A stretch of DNA of 64,000 nucleotides, from the NCBI GenBank assembly GCA_028281325.1, contig JANQKC010000011.1, positions 62,001 to 126,000 of the forward strand, in the 5' to 3' direction. Positions 16,674-25,519 of this stretch are shown one piece after another (position 1 is the first letter of the stretch; the number at the start of each line of letters is the position of its first letter). A program made the position numbers and the translations under genes. Source of the stretch: Alphaproteobacteria bacterium (GTDB lineage: Bacteria > Pseudomonadota > Alphaproteobacteria > UBA8366). The notes below the pieces were generated by a model that did no database searches, was not told where the DNA came from, and saw only the letters and a list, made by a program, of their open reading frames with translations.

Positions 16674-18692
16674 ATGACGAACCAGATCGAGCTTCGCATC
16701 CACGACCGCAGCGCCTTTGCGGGCGGCCATGAATTCGGCGAGACCGGCGCGTATGAGCGTCTGCGCGGCACCGCGCATTACGCCGTCGATCCCGCAGACG
16801 CCGCGCAAGCGGCGGTCTTCGATATCGACAAGGCGCCGCTGAACGACAAGGGACTGGTCGAGTTCACCGCGGATTTCTTCATCCTGCAGCCGGTCGATCC
16901 GGCGCGCGGCAACAAGCGGCTGTTCTACGACTTCGGCAACCGCGGCAACATGCGGTCGCTGCAGTTCTTCAACGACGCGCCGGGCAGCAACGATCCGCGC
17001 ACGCTGGCGCATGCCGGCAACGGCTTTCTCTTCCGTCACGGATACACCGTGTTGTGGAGCGCGTGGCAGGGCGACCTGGTGCCGGGCAACGACCGCGTCC
17101 TGATGCGGCTGCCGGTCGCCCGCGACGGCGGCAAACCGCTGACCGGTCTGATCCAACAGGAATACTCGGTCTCCGCGCCCGGCACCTCGTATCTACCGTT
17201 GTCCGGCCGCGTGTCCACGCGAAACCATACGGCCATCTCGCTCGACACCCGCGAAGCACGCCTGACCAAGCGGCGCTATCCCTACAGCGAGCGTATCGAG
17301 GTCGCGCCCGAGGACTGGGCCTTCGCCCGCGTCGAGGGCGGCGAAGGGCAGGACGACCAGGGCGCGGAAATCGGCATCCATCCCTCCGACCAGCATTTCC
17401 ATGTGAAGGGCGGCTTCGAACCGGGCTGGATCTACGAACTGACCTATACCGGCCGCGACCCCTTGGTGCTGGGCCTGGGGCATGTGGCGGTGCGCGATCT
17501 GGTCAGCTACCTGCGTCACGGCGAGAAAGACGCCGCCGGTACGGCCAACCCGACCGGCCCGATCGAAAAGGCCTATTGCTGGGGCCGTTCGCAGACCGGG
17601 CGTTGCATCCGCGACTTCATCTACCGCGGCTTCAACGCCGACGCGGACGGGCGTAAGGTCTTCGACGGCGCGTTGCCGCATGTGGCGGGGGCCGGGATGA
17701 TGCGCATGCACCAGCGCTTCGCCAACCTGATCACCGGCTCCGGCGGCGTGTATGTCGATAACTTCATCTACGGCGACCAGTTCCCGTTCGCCTATGCGGA
17801 GACGACCGACCATTTCACCGGCAAGACCGACGCCATCCTCAAACGGCCGGATACGGACCCGCTGGTCATGCACACGCAAACGTCGACCGAATATTGGCAG
17901 CGCCGCGGCTCGCTCGTTCACACCGACACGCAGGGCAACGACCTGCCGCAGCCCGACACCGTTCGGGTGTATCTGTGGGCCAGTTCGCAGCATTTCGCGA
18001 GCCCGCTGGTCGACGGGCCGAAGAAACCCGCGACCGGCACGAACCTCATCAACACGGTGCATACCTCACCCTTCTTCCGAGCGATGCTGGACGCCATGGA
18101 CCGGTGGGCGACCGACGGCACGCCGCCGCCCGACTCCCACGTGCCGTCCCGCGCGGACGGCACGCTGGTGCCGTTCGACCATTATGCCGAGACCTTCCCG
18201 CATATTCCCGGACAGGCGCTGCCGCATGGGCCGTTGACCCTGCCCTTGTTGGATTACGGGCCCGACGCGGATGCCGGTCTGATCACGACCATGCCGGCGG
18301 AGATCAAGGACGAAGCGGGCTATCCCATTCTCGTGCCGGCAACCGACGACGACGGCAACGAGATCGCGGGCGTGCGCGCGCCGATGGTACAGGCCCCGCT
18401 CGGCACCTATACCGCCTGGAACCTGCGCACGCACGGTCAAGGCCGCGGCTATCCGCTCAAGCTGGACGGGTCCTACATCCCCTTCCCCGATACGCCCGAG
18501 GAACGGCAGGCAACATCCGATCCTCGGCGGTCCGTGCTGGATCGTTATGGCTCACCGGCGGATTATGTCGACGCAATCCGGAACGCGGCGGAAGCGCTCG
18601 CCGCCGACCGCTTGATCCTCGCGGAGGACGTGGACCGCTACGTCGCCATGGCTGAGAACTGGGGCCGTTCGCGTCACGTGGTTGGACTTTAG
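16674..18692 (+). CDS. Large alpha/beta-hydrolase-domain protein (Abhydrolase_10-like)
   Basis: A 672-residue cytoplasmic protein without signal peptide or membrane segment; AAGGAATCC stands before the ATG. The N-terminal part (AGGHEFGETGAYERLRGTAHYAVDP) is typical of a poorly studied family annotated as alpha/beta hydrolase domain proteins. A likely nucleophile elbow is WGRSQTGRCIRDF near residue 308, followed by the conserved DGALPHVAGAG segment and MHTQTSTEYWQRRGSL. Activity is not established for the family; esterase-like action on a small ester or lactone is a guess. No operon partner lies within 90 bases. Confidence 0.75.
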   Translation: MTNQIELRIHDRSAFAGGHEFGETGAYERLRGTAHYAVDPADAAQAAVFDIDKAPLNDKGLVEFTADFFILQPVDPARGNKRLFYDFGNRGNMRSLQFFNDAPGSNDPRTLAHAGNGFLFRHGYTVLWSAWQGDLVPGNDRVLMRLPVARDGGKPLTGLIQQEYSVSAPGTSYLPLSGRVSTRNHTAISLDTREARLTKRRYPYSERIEVAPEDWAFARVEGGEGQDDQGAEIGIHPSDQHFHVKGGFEPGWIYELTYTGRDPLVLGLGHVAVRDLVSYLRHGEKDAAGTANPTGPIEKAYCWGRSQTGRCIRDFIYRGFNADADGRKVFDGALPHVAGAGMMRMHQRFANLITGSGGVYVDNFIYGDQFPFAYAETTDHFTGKTDAILKRPDTDPLVMHTQTSTEYWQRRGSLVHTDTQGNDLPQPDTVRVYLWASSQHFASPLVDGPKKPATGTNLINTVHTSPFFRAMLDAMDRWATDGTPPPDSHVPSRADGTLVPFDHYAETFPHIPGQALPHGPLTLPLLDYGPDADAGLITTMPAEIKDEAGYPILVPATDDDGNEIAGVRAPMVQAPLGTYTAWNLRTHGQGRGYPLKLDGSYIPFPDTPEERQATSDPRRSVLDRYGSPADYVDAIRNAAEALAADRLILAEDVDRYVAMAENWGRSRHVVGL

Positions 18693-18791
18693 CGAACACC
18701 GCACAACATCCCTGATAGTTCCAGTTGCGACGCGGCAGACTGGTACGGTCGCGTTCGATCCATTTCGTCAATAATCGAAGGGGTGGTCAGG

Positions 18792-19625
18792 GTGCGATTG
18801 ATCTTTGCAGCGTTACTCGGAATTCTATGCTGGTCCGTTGCGGTCCCGACACCGGCCATGGCCAGCCGGTGCATCGCCTTCGTCGACCGGGGACCGGACG
18901 CCCCCACCACCGTTCCCCCGATCGTACCCGCCGGACTCTCGCTCGCGCAAACCGCACCGGCGCACGGCGGGGGCGAGGTGAGGATCACCTTCGTCGGCCA
19001 TGCCACCTTCCGGCTGCGTACGCCGGCCGCCGTCGTGATCGCCACGGATTATGCCGGGTATGCCGGGGACGGGCCGGTGCCGACCGTGGTCACCATGAAC
19101 CATGCGCACGAGACGCATTACACCGATTTCCCGGACCCCGCGATCGAACACGTGTTGCGCGGCTGGAACCCCAACGGCGGCCCGGCCGAGCATCGGCTGA
19201 CCGTTCGCGACACGCTGATCCGCAACGTGTCGACCGACATCCGCAGTTGGAGCGATGACACGGTGGAAAAGGACGGCAACTCGATCTTCATCTTCGAGGT
19301 CGCCGATCTATGCATCGGCCATCTCGGCCATCTGCATCACAAGCCGTCGCCGGAACAACTGGCGCGGATCGGCCGGCTCGATGTCGTCTTCGCGCCGGTC
19401 GACGGCACCTACACGCTGGACCTGCCCGCAATGATCGAGGTGCTGAAGGCGTTGCGCGCGAGCCTGGTGATCCCGATGCATTACTTCGCCGGGGATTCGC
19501 TGGAAAGGTTCCTCGCCGGCATGCGCAAGGACTTCGCGATCCGCACGCAAGAGGAAACGACCACCGTCGTCTCGCTCAAGACCCTGCCGGATCGGCCCAC
19601 CGTCCTGGTGCTGCCGGATCTTTGA
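18792..19625 (+). CDS. Metallo-beta-lactamase-fold hydrolase, secreted
   Basis: GTG 18792, with GAAGGGG eight or so bases upstream, gives 277 residues beginning with a signal peptide (hydrophobic residues 2-20, cleavage near PAMAS). The mature protein has the UlaG-like MBL pattern: ITFVGHATFRLRTPAAVVIATDY near the start, then MNHAHETHYTDFPDP in place of the usual HxHxDH, LGHLHHKPS as the later His, and FAPVDGTYTLD with IPMHYF near the end. The retained His residues suggest metal binding, but the altered core motif leaves activity open. Periplasmic location is inferred from the signal. Confidence 0.8.
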   Translation: MRLIFAALLGILCWSVAVPTPAMASRCIAFVDRGPDAPTTVPPIVPAGLSLAQTAPAHGGGEVRITFVGHATFRLRTPAAVVIATDYAGYAGDGPVPTVVTMNHAHETHYTDFPDPAIEHVLRGWNPNGGPAEHRLTVRDTLIRNVSTDIRSWSDDTVEKDGNSIFIFEVADLCIGHLGHLHHKPSPEQLARIGRLDVVFAPVDGTYTLDLPAMIEVLKALRASLVIPMHYFAGDSLERFLAGMRKDFAIRTQEETTTVVSLKTLPDRPTVLVLPDL

Positions 19626-20022
19626 CGATCGGTTTGCCCCTATCCATCGGCCGGTTACACCGCAGGGCCGCATCGCAAGGCTGACCCTCCCACAGAAAGC
19701 GACTCAGGCGGCGCGTGTCGCACGTTGAAGGTTACGATCGACGGCCGTGATGTCGTTCCTGAGAGTCGCGAGTCAAACCGCCGAGGCCGATGGCCGACGC
19801 GGCCATACACCCACCTCCAAAATCGATCTCGGACTCGAAATCAGGCTTTGAACACAACCAGTTTTACTTATCACGGGTAAAACCACCGCCCTTCCCGATC
19901 CTCGCCAAACCGATATCTACTCTAAGGTGAATTAGAGCGTAACATTATTGACTCTTCGGCGACTCAACTAGTCTACTTGCAACAGGGCAAAACGAATTGG
20001 TTGAAAAATTCGGGAGGAAACT
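19626..20022 (+). promoter_or_regulatory. 397-base intergenic region upstream of the TRAP operon
   Basis: No convincing gene is present. Two dyads stand out: GTTTTAC/GTAAAAC at 19861-19883 with a nine-base spacer, a plausible operator, and a long-range pair GCGACTCAGG with CCTGAGAGTCGC (19699-19769, two-base bulge), which could form an RNA or cruciform stem. The last 150 bases are A/T-rich, as expected of a promoter; TTGACT at 19948-19953 is a possible -35 box but no good -10 follows at 17 bases. GGGAGGAAA directly precedes the dctP ATG and is a strong ribosome binding site. Confidence 0.4.
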
Positions 20023-21084
20023 ATGTATCGCTTCATCGTCGGCGCTATCATCGCCGTCGCCATTTCCATTTTGGGAATGGCAATCGTCATCTCCTATGTC
20101 GGAAAGGCGAACGCACAAACCGTTATCAAGATCCAAACGGCGAATGCCGCCGGCAGTTTCTCGCTCAACTACCTGAATGAAAATTGGGTGCCGAAGCTTG
20201 AGGCCATGACCTATGGCAAGATCAAGATCGACATCCGCCCCAGCAAATCCGTCGTGCCGCATCGGGAGACGCCGCAAGCGGTTGCCGCCGGCATCCTGCA
20301 GGGCGATCTGAACGCGGTTGCGTATTTCGCGGGCCGTGACCCGGTCTTCGGCATCATGGGGGACCTGATTGCCGGCTACGACACGCCGTACCAGAAGCAG
20401 ATGTTCTTTCGTTTCGGCGGCGGCACCGCAATCCTGCAAAAAGCCTGGGACAAGCACTTCCCCGGCAAGATCCACGTCGTCGGCGCGGGCCCCTTCGCGA
20501 AGGAAGCCTTCGTTTCGACCGTGCCGATCCGCAAAGTCGCGGACTTGAAGGGTCTCAAGTTGAGGTCGCCGGAAGGCATGGCCGCCGAGGTGTTCCGCCG
20601 CACGGGCTCCGCCCCGACGTCGATCCCGTTCCCGGAACTGTACACGGCGCTTGAAAAGAAGGTCGTGGATGCCGCCGACGCCAGTTCCTACACCAACAAC
20701 GCGTCGCTCGGTTTCAACAAGATCGCCAAATACCCGCTCTATCCCGGCATTCATTCGATGGCGGTGCTTCAGTTCGTCATCAACAAGGACGTCTGGGACA
20801 AGATCGGCCCGCAAGGTCAGGCCGCGCTTGAAACCTGGTACTTCGCCGCCTGGACGGACGTGACCCGGGCCACCGACCTGCAGGACCGCAAGCTGGTCGC
20901 CGCCGACAAGGCCGGCACGGGCACCCCCGGCGTGGAGATCATCGATTGGCCGCAGGCGGAGCGCGACAAGCTGCGCGAAATTGCGGCCGGCGCCTGGAAG
21001 GACGTCTCCAAGCAGAGCGAACTCGCCAAGGAAGCCTATGAGGCTCACATCAAGTTCATGAAAACGTTGGGCTTGCTGAAGTAG
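20023..21084 (+). CDS. dctP: TRAP transporter substrate-binding protein, DctP family
   Basis: The periplasmic receptor of a TRAP transporter, which captures a carboxylate-type ligand for sodium-driven uptake. The 353-residue precursor opens with a hydrophobic signal segment (residues 3-30, cleavage near KANAQ). The mature part, VIKIQTANAAGSFSLNYLNE and on, resembles TakP-like receptors for 2-oxo acids. LKGLKLRSPEGMAAEVFRRTG contains the conserved Arg that pairs with the ligand carboxylate, and TALEKKVVDAADA the family helix. Ligand cannot be fixed from sequence. A strong hairpin follows the gene, before the permease genes. Confidence 0.92.
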   Translation: MYRFIVGAIIAVAISILGMAIVISYVGKANAQTVIKIQTANAAGSFSLNYLNENWVPKLEAMTYGKIKIDIRPSKSVVPHRETPQAVAAGILQGDLNAVAYFAGRDPVFGIMGDLIAGYDTPYQKQMFFRFGGGTAILQKAWDKHFPGKIHVVGAGPFAKEAFVSTVPIRKVADLKGLKLRSPEGMAAEVFRRTGSAPTSIPFPELYTALEKKVVDAADASSYTNNASLGFNKIAKYPLYPGIHSMAVLQFVINKDVWDKIGPQGQAALETWYFAAWTDVTRATDLQDRKLVAADKAGTGTPGVEIIDWPQAERDKLREIAAGAWKDVSKQSELAKEAYEAHIKFMKTLGLLK

Positions 21085-21115
21085 GCGACCATCCGTACCC
21101 CCCAATAGCGAACGC

Positions 21116-21142
21116 GCCGTGACGGGTCGTCCCCGTCACGGC
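21116..21142 (+). terminator. Intercistronic hairpin between dctP and dctQ
   Basis: A perfect 11-base-pair GC-rich stem, GCCGTGACGGG pairing with CCCGTCACGGC, closes a five-base loop in the 80-base gap between the binding-protein and small-permease genes. No T-tract follows, so it is more likely a partial terminator or 3' stabiliser than a full stop. Keeping binding protein more abundant than permease is a known need of such operons. Confidence 0.6.
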
Positions 21143-21164
21143 CGGTTTCGCGTGGAGCCAGTCC

Positions 21165-21683
21165 ATGAATGCTCTGATTCGCGCGGTCGATCGCCTGAAC
21201 CAGTATGTCGGCTTATCCGTTTCCCACCTCTACATGATCTGCGCCGCCGTGACGGTCTACGAGGTCGCGATGCGGTATTTCTTCAACGCACCGACGCAAT
21301 GGGCCTTCGAAGTGGTGATGGTGGTTTGCGCCTCGGCCTGGGCGCTGTCCGGGTCTTACGTCACGATGCGCCGGGCGCATATCGCCATCACCGTTCTGTA
21401 TGAACATGTGCACGGCCGCGCGAAGTGGTGGCTCGACCTGTTCATCCTGCTGATCAGCCACGCCGCGATGTTCACCTTCGCCTTCGCGCTGTGGGACCCG
21501 ATGGTGCATGCCATCCGGGGTCTGGAGCGGAGCGGCACGTCGTTCAACTCGCCGGAACCGCTGATCCTGAAGACGCTGCTGTTCGTCGGTGCGGTGCTCT
21601 ACTGCCTGCAACTCGTGGTCAACCTGATCAAGCATTTGACGGGACATGGCGTGCCGAAATCCACCGAATTGACGGGGGATTGA
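21165..21683 (+). CDS. dctQ: TRAP transporter small permease, DctQ family
   Basis: A 172-residue inner-membrane protein with four hydrophobic segments (around residues 18-38, 50-70, 88-110 and 130-152), as usual for DctQ. The family pattern is seen in YEVAMRYFFNAPTQWAFEV and the following SAWALSGSYVTMRRAHIAI. It binds the large permease to form the membrane part of the TRAP transporter. It lies between the receptor gene and the large permease, four bases from the latter, so those two are translated together. Confidence 0.93.
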   Translation: MNALIRAVDRLNQYVGLSVSHLYMICAAVTVYEVAMRYFFNAPTQWAFEVVMVVCASAWALSGSYVTMRRAHIAITVLYEHVHGRAKWWLDLFILLISHAAMFTFAFALWDPMVHAIRGLERSGTSFNSPEPLILKTLLFVGAVLYCLQLVVNLIKHLTGHGVPKSTELTGD

Positions 21684-21687
21684 GGCG

Positions 21688-23097
21688 ATGAGAGACAACA
21701 AACCGCTGCAAGTCGCGGTCAGCGTGATCGTCGTCGCGATCACGGTCGCCCTCGCCTACGGCTTCTTCAATATGAAGTCGATGGATATTCAATCCTCCAC
21801 GTTGATCATCGTCGGCTCGATGATCTTCCTGATGGCGCTCGGCATTCCGCTCGGCGTCGTCACGATGACCGTCTCCATCGGCACGGCCCTGGCCTATTTC
21901 GGCGTCCCCGGCCTGTTCCTGGTCGCCAGCAACGCGCAAGGACTGCTCGAAGCCTACCCGCTGGTCGCGGTGCCGTTGTTCGTGCTGATGGCCAACATCC
22001 TGGAACGTTCCGGCGTGGCCGAGGACCTGTTCGACGCCATGTCGATCATCGCCGGCCGATTGCGCGGCGGCGTCGCGGTGCAGACGACGCTCGTCGCTGT
22101 CCTGATGGCGGCGATGACCGGCATCATGGGCGGCGAGATCGTCATGCTCGGCCTGATCGCGCTGCCGCAGATGCTGCGGCTCGGCTACGACAAGAAACTG
22201 GCGATGGGCACGATCTGCGCCGGCGGCTCGCTGGCCACGTTGATCCCGCCGTCGGTGATCATGATCATCTACGGCCTGACCGCCAACGTCTCGATCAGCG
22301 ACCTGTTCCTCGGCGGCTTCCTGCCGGGGTTGCTGCTCGCCAGCCTCTACATCACCTACATCATGATCCGCTGCCAGATTCAGCCGCATTTGGCCCCCCT
22401 GCCGGCGGAAGGATTGGTGCAGCTGACCGGCGCGGAGAAGACCGCGAAGATGAAGGGCCTGATCCTACCGATGCTGCTGATCCTCTGGGTGCTCGGCAGC
22501 ATCTACGGCGGGATCGCCACGGTGACCGAGGCCGCGGCGGTCGGCGTGTTCGGCGCGGTGGCGGCGGCCGCGACCCGCAGGAAGCTCACCTGGTACATGC
22601 TGCAGGAAGCGCTGCGCAAGACCATGATCACGGTCGCCACGATCATCTGGCTGATCCTGGGCGCGGTCAGCTTCGTCGGCATCTACAACATCATCGGCGG
22701 CAACACCTTCGTGCAGGGCCTGCTGACCGGGCTGGACCTGCCGCCGCTGGGCGTGATCTTCGTCATCATGGGCATCCTGATCGTGCTCGGCACCTTCATG
22801 GAATGGATCGCCATCGCCTACATCACCGTGCCGATCTTCGCGCCGGTGGTGGTCAGCCTGGGCTTCGACCCGATCTGGTTCGGCGTGCTGTTCGTGATGA
22901 ACATCCAGATCTACTTCCTGTCGCCACCCTTCGGCCCCGCCTGTTTCTGGCTCAAGAGCGTGGCCCCACCGGAGATAACACTGCAAGAGATATTCCTGGC
23001 CGTGCTGCCCTTCATCGGGCTGCAAATCATCGGCCTGACACTGGTGATGATCTTCCCGGAGATCGTGCTGGTGCTGCCGCGGGTGATCGGCGGGTAG
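21688..23097 (+). CDS. dctM: TRAP transporter large permease, DctM family
   Basis: The 469-residue transport subunit, with a dozen or so hydrophobic segments, carries out sodium-coupled substrate movement. Family landmarks are YPLVAVPLFVLMANILERSG, MTGIMGGEIVMLGLIALPQM, ICAGGSLATLIPPSVIMIIYG and, near the end, NIQIYFLSPPFGPACFWLKSVAPPE. The N-terminus carries one extra hydrophobic helix (residues 8-26), which some DctM subfamilies show. It completes a DctPQM set with the two preceding genes; the downstream flavin enzyme is on the opposite strand. Confidence 0.94.
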   Translation: MRDNKPLQVAVSVIVVAITVALAYGFFNMKSMDIQSSTLIIVGSMIFLMALGIPLGVVTMTVSIGTALAYFGVPGLFLVASNAQGLLEAYPLVAVPLFVLMANILERSGVAEDLFDAMSIIAGRLRGGVAVQTTLVAVLMAAMTGIMGGEIVMLGLIALPQMLRLGYDKKLAMGTICAGGSLATLIPPSVIMIIYGLTANVSISDLFLGGFLPGLLLASLYITYIMIRCQIQPHLAPLPAEGLVQLTGAEKTAKMKGLILPMLLILWVLGSIYGGIATVTEAAAVGVFGAVAAAATRRKLTWYMLQEALRKTMITVATIIWLILGAVSFVGIYNIIGGNTFVQGLLTGLDLPPLGVIFVIMGILIVLGTFMEWIAIAYITVPIFAPVVVSLGFDPIWFGVLFVMNIQIYFLSPPFGPACFWLKSVAPPEITLQEIFLAVLPFIGLQIIGLTLVMIFPEIVLVLPRVIGG

Positions 23098-23144
23098 GGA
23101 AACAAAGTCAGGAACGGGCGTCGGATCGGCGGCTCGCGGTTCGG

Positions 23145-23960
23145 CTATCCCGGCCACAGATCCCGGACCGCCTGCAGGTTCGCTTCCGACGGATCGGTCA
23201 CGACGGCGACCGCGTCGTCGAACCCCATGTCGGCGAGCCGGGCCAGCCGGTCCTTCGCATCCGCCGGGCTGCAGTGCAGCGAATAGGGCCCGTCGTCGGA
23301 GAGCGGCTGGGTCGGCTTCGTCAGGTCGGTGGGGATGTTGGTGACCACCGCGCGTTTGCCGCCCAAATCCCGGAAACGGTCGATCCCGGCCTTCAGGGTC
23401 GGCGCGCCGGTATAGGTCGCCGACGAAATCCACCCGTCATAGTCCTGCGCCGCGCGGGGAATCCAGACGCTGCCGGCCCAACTGCCGATCAGGACCGGCG
23501 GCCCGCCCTTCGCGGCCGGCGGCGGGGTCAGGTTCGTGCCGTCGACCGTCTCGCCGCGCCACAGCCGCCGCATCAGCGTCAGCCCATCCCGCAGTCGCTT
23601 GAACCGGCCCTCGAAGGCCAACCCCACCGCGTCGAAATCCCCTTTGGTCGACCCGGCCCCGACGCCGAGCGTCAGCCGCCCGCCGGTCATGAGCTGCGCG
23701 GTCAGGACACGGTGCGCCAACTCGACCGGATTGCGTAGCGGCACCTGCAGGATACAGGTGCCCACCTCGATCTTCTCGGTCACCGCCGCCGCGACGGAGG
23801 CCTGGATCAACGGATCGGGCGTGTGATACCCGCGGCCGATCGTGTCGAAGAACCACAAGCCCGCGAACCCGATCCGTTCGGCCGCGCGCATGCCCGCCAT
23901 CACCTTCTCGCCGGTGATCGTGCCGTCGGTCGTCGTGGAAATGCTGATGCCGAGGCGCAT
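23145..23960 (-). CDS. LLM-class (luciferase-like) flavin-dependent oxidoreductase
   Basis: A 271-residue protein of the luciferase-like monooxygenase superfamily, which uses FMN or F420. Landmarks are the N-terminal MRLGISISTT, AERIGFAGLWFFDTIGRGYHTPDPL, the conserved strand VGTCILQVPLRNPVELAHRVLTA, the GGRLTLGVGAGSTKGDFDAVG loop and VLIGSWAGSVWIPRAAQDYDGW. Members oxidise varied organic substrates and context gives no clear target. It is convergent with the TRAP operon (47-base gap), so shared control is unlikely. The next gene on its strand is a tiny membrane protein. Confidence 0.85.
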   Translation of the reverse strand: MRLGISISTTTDGTITGEKVMAGMRAAERIGFAGLWFFDTIGRGYHTPDPLIQASVAAAVTEKIEVGTCILQVPLRNPVELAHRVLTAQLMTGGRLTLGVGAGSTKGDFDAVGLAFEGRFKRLRDGLTLMRRLWRGETVDGTNLTPPPAAKGGPPVLIGSWAGSVWIPRAAQDYDGWISSATYTGAPTLKAGIDRFRDLGGKRAVVTNIPTDLTKPTQPLSDDGPYSLHCSPADAKDRLARLADMGFDDAVAVVTDPSEANLQAVRDLWPG

Positions 23961-24044
23961 GGATGTCGTCCCTTCGTCGCACCGGTTTTTCGGAGAGGCG
24001 GCATGCCTGAACCCACGGCGCGGCCTGGGGCCGCGCGCCGGTCG

Positions 24045-24179
24045 CTAGTTCAGGCTGGTCGCCGGCAGCGCCCAGTAGAACATGATGAAAACGATCACCG
24101 CGCCGAGACCGTAACCGGCGATCGTCGTCCAGATGTTCATCTTGTCCGGCATGGGATCGTTCGGGTCTTCGACATTCAT
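24045..24179 (-). CDS. Small single-pass membrane protein, 44 residues
   Basis: This short frame has AGGAACG eight bases before its ATG. The product starts MNVEDPNDPMPDKMNIWT, an acidic soluble N-terminus of about 15 residues, followed by one hydrophobic helix (TIAGYGLGAVIVFIMFYWAL, residues 18-37) and a short ATSLN tail. An N-out or N-in single-span protein is expected. I recognise no family. The good ribosome site, the coherent membrane topology and isolation between two minus-strand genes favour a real gene over chance. Confidence 0.55.
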   Translation of the reverse strand: MNVEDPNDPMPDKMNIWTTIAGYGLGAVIVFIMFYWALPATSLN

Positions 24180-24254
24180 CGGTCGCGTTCCTTATCAGAC
24201 CCTTCGATTATCCGTCGCCGATCGGGGCCGGTCAACCGCAGCGGTCGCGAAACG

Positions 24255-25346
24255 TCAGCACAGAAGCGGGGCCGACGCCTGCGCCGCCGATGCGAGGCGC
24301 GGGTCGGCCAGCGACACCACTGCGTCCGCTTCCACGGGCCGGACCGCGCGGTCGCCCCGGACCCCGGCCCAAAGCCATCCACCGTCACCGGGCGCGCCCC
24401 GCACCGGCCGAAGGCGTTGCGGCGGGATATCGGCGACCTTCTCCCCTTGCAATTCGGCGACGACAAAGCGGAAGACATATTGCGGCGTCAGACCCATGCG
24501 CAGGTCGCTCAGAATCACCCCTTTGCCATTCATCTCGAACCGCACGAACCCTTCGCTGAAATCGCTCACGGTTTCGACGACGCCGTTGCCGGTCCAGCAG
24601 GCGATGGATTGCGGCTTGCGCGGATGCATATAGGCCACCACCGACTCTTCGCCGCCAAGCAGCGGGATATAGAGATTGAAGTAACGCGACCCGTCGATCG
24701 CGACCGCCCGCCAGAACAAGGTGTTGAACGGCGTCGGCGTGACGAACATGCGCTCCGGCGTGATACCGGCCTCGGCCAGTTGGGCCTGCGCCTTGGATTT
24801 CGCGATCTGCTGCCCCACGACGGTCCAGCCCATGTACCCGGTCGACAGCATCAGCGCGACCGATAGGGCCTTCCCAAATCGCGGCGTCCAGGATTTCAAG
24901 AACAAGGCCCACACGAAGACGACCAGCAGCGGTACCGTATAGGTGGGATCGATGATGAAGACCGACCCCACCCCAATCGGCTCATCCCAGATCGGCCAGA
25001 ACAGCCGGGTGCCGTAGATCGTCATGGCGTCGACCAGCGCATGCGTCGCGAAGCACACGAATACCGCCAGATAGGTCTGTATCCGCGCATCCCGCAGCGA
25101 CGACACCAAGCGCACCAACCCTTCGCCCAGGATCGGCGCCACGGCGGCATGCACCACGATCGAGTGCGTCACGCCGCGATGCAGGACGAAACTGTCGATC
25201 GGATCGTCGAACGGCCAGAACACGTCGGTATCCGGTAACGTGCCGAGCAATCCGCCGGTCAACGCGGCCTTTCGAACGCCCATGCGCCGGCCCAGGACGG
25301 CGGTCCCGACCGCCGCGCCGAGAACGAACTGCGTTGCTGAATCCAT
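24255..25346 (-). CDS. YdjM/DUF457-like membrane-bound metal-dependent hydrolase family protein
   Basis: A 363-residue membrane protein; the ATG at 25346 (MDSATQFVLGAAVG) matches how this family begins and follows GGAG. The family segments are GGLLGTLPDTDVFWP, LHRGVTHSIVVHA and FVCFATHALVDAMTIYGTRLFWP: the D-x-D, HRGxTHS and HxxLD residues would bind metal. About four hydrophobic helices follow through residue 185, then a long soluble region of about 160 residues that is unlike E. coli YdjM. Biological role is unknown; related proteins are linked to the SOS regulon in enterobacteria only. Confidence 0.75.
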   Translation of the reverse strand: MDSATQFVLGAAVGTAVLGRRMGVRKAALTGGLLGTLPDTDVFWPFDDPIDSFVLHRGVTHSIVVHAAVAPILGEGLVRLVSSLRDARIQTYLAVFVCFATHALVDAMTIYGTRLFWPIWDEPIGVGSVFIIDPTYTVPLLVVFVWALFLKSWTPRFGKALSVALMLSTGYMGWTVVGQQIAKSKAQAQLAEAGITPERMFVTPTPFNTLFWRAVAIDGSRYFNLYIPLLGGEESVVAYMHPRKPQSIACWTGNGVVETVSDFSEGFVRFEMNGKGVILSDLRMGLTPQYVFRFVVAELQGEKVADIPPQRLRPVRGAPGDGGWLWAGVRGDRAVRPVEADAVVSLADPRLASAAQASAPLLC

Positions 25347-25519
25347 CGACGGACTCCGGTTCACCCGTTAAATTTGCCATGGCAGCGGGTCGCGGCCGCG
25401 GCCTTGCCACCGATGTAGCACATCATTCTCCGATTGACAGGGGCGGCACGGTCGAGACACTAAAAGTTCATCTAATCCAACCTGCGCCGGCCGCCGCAGG
25501 ACCCATCCGGGAGGACCGA

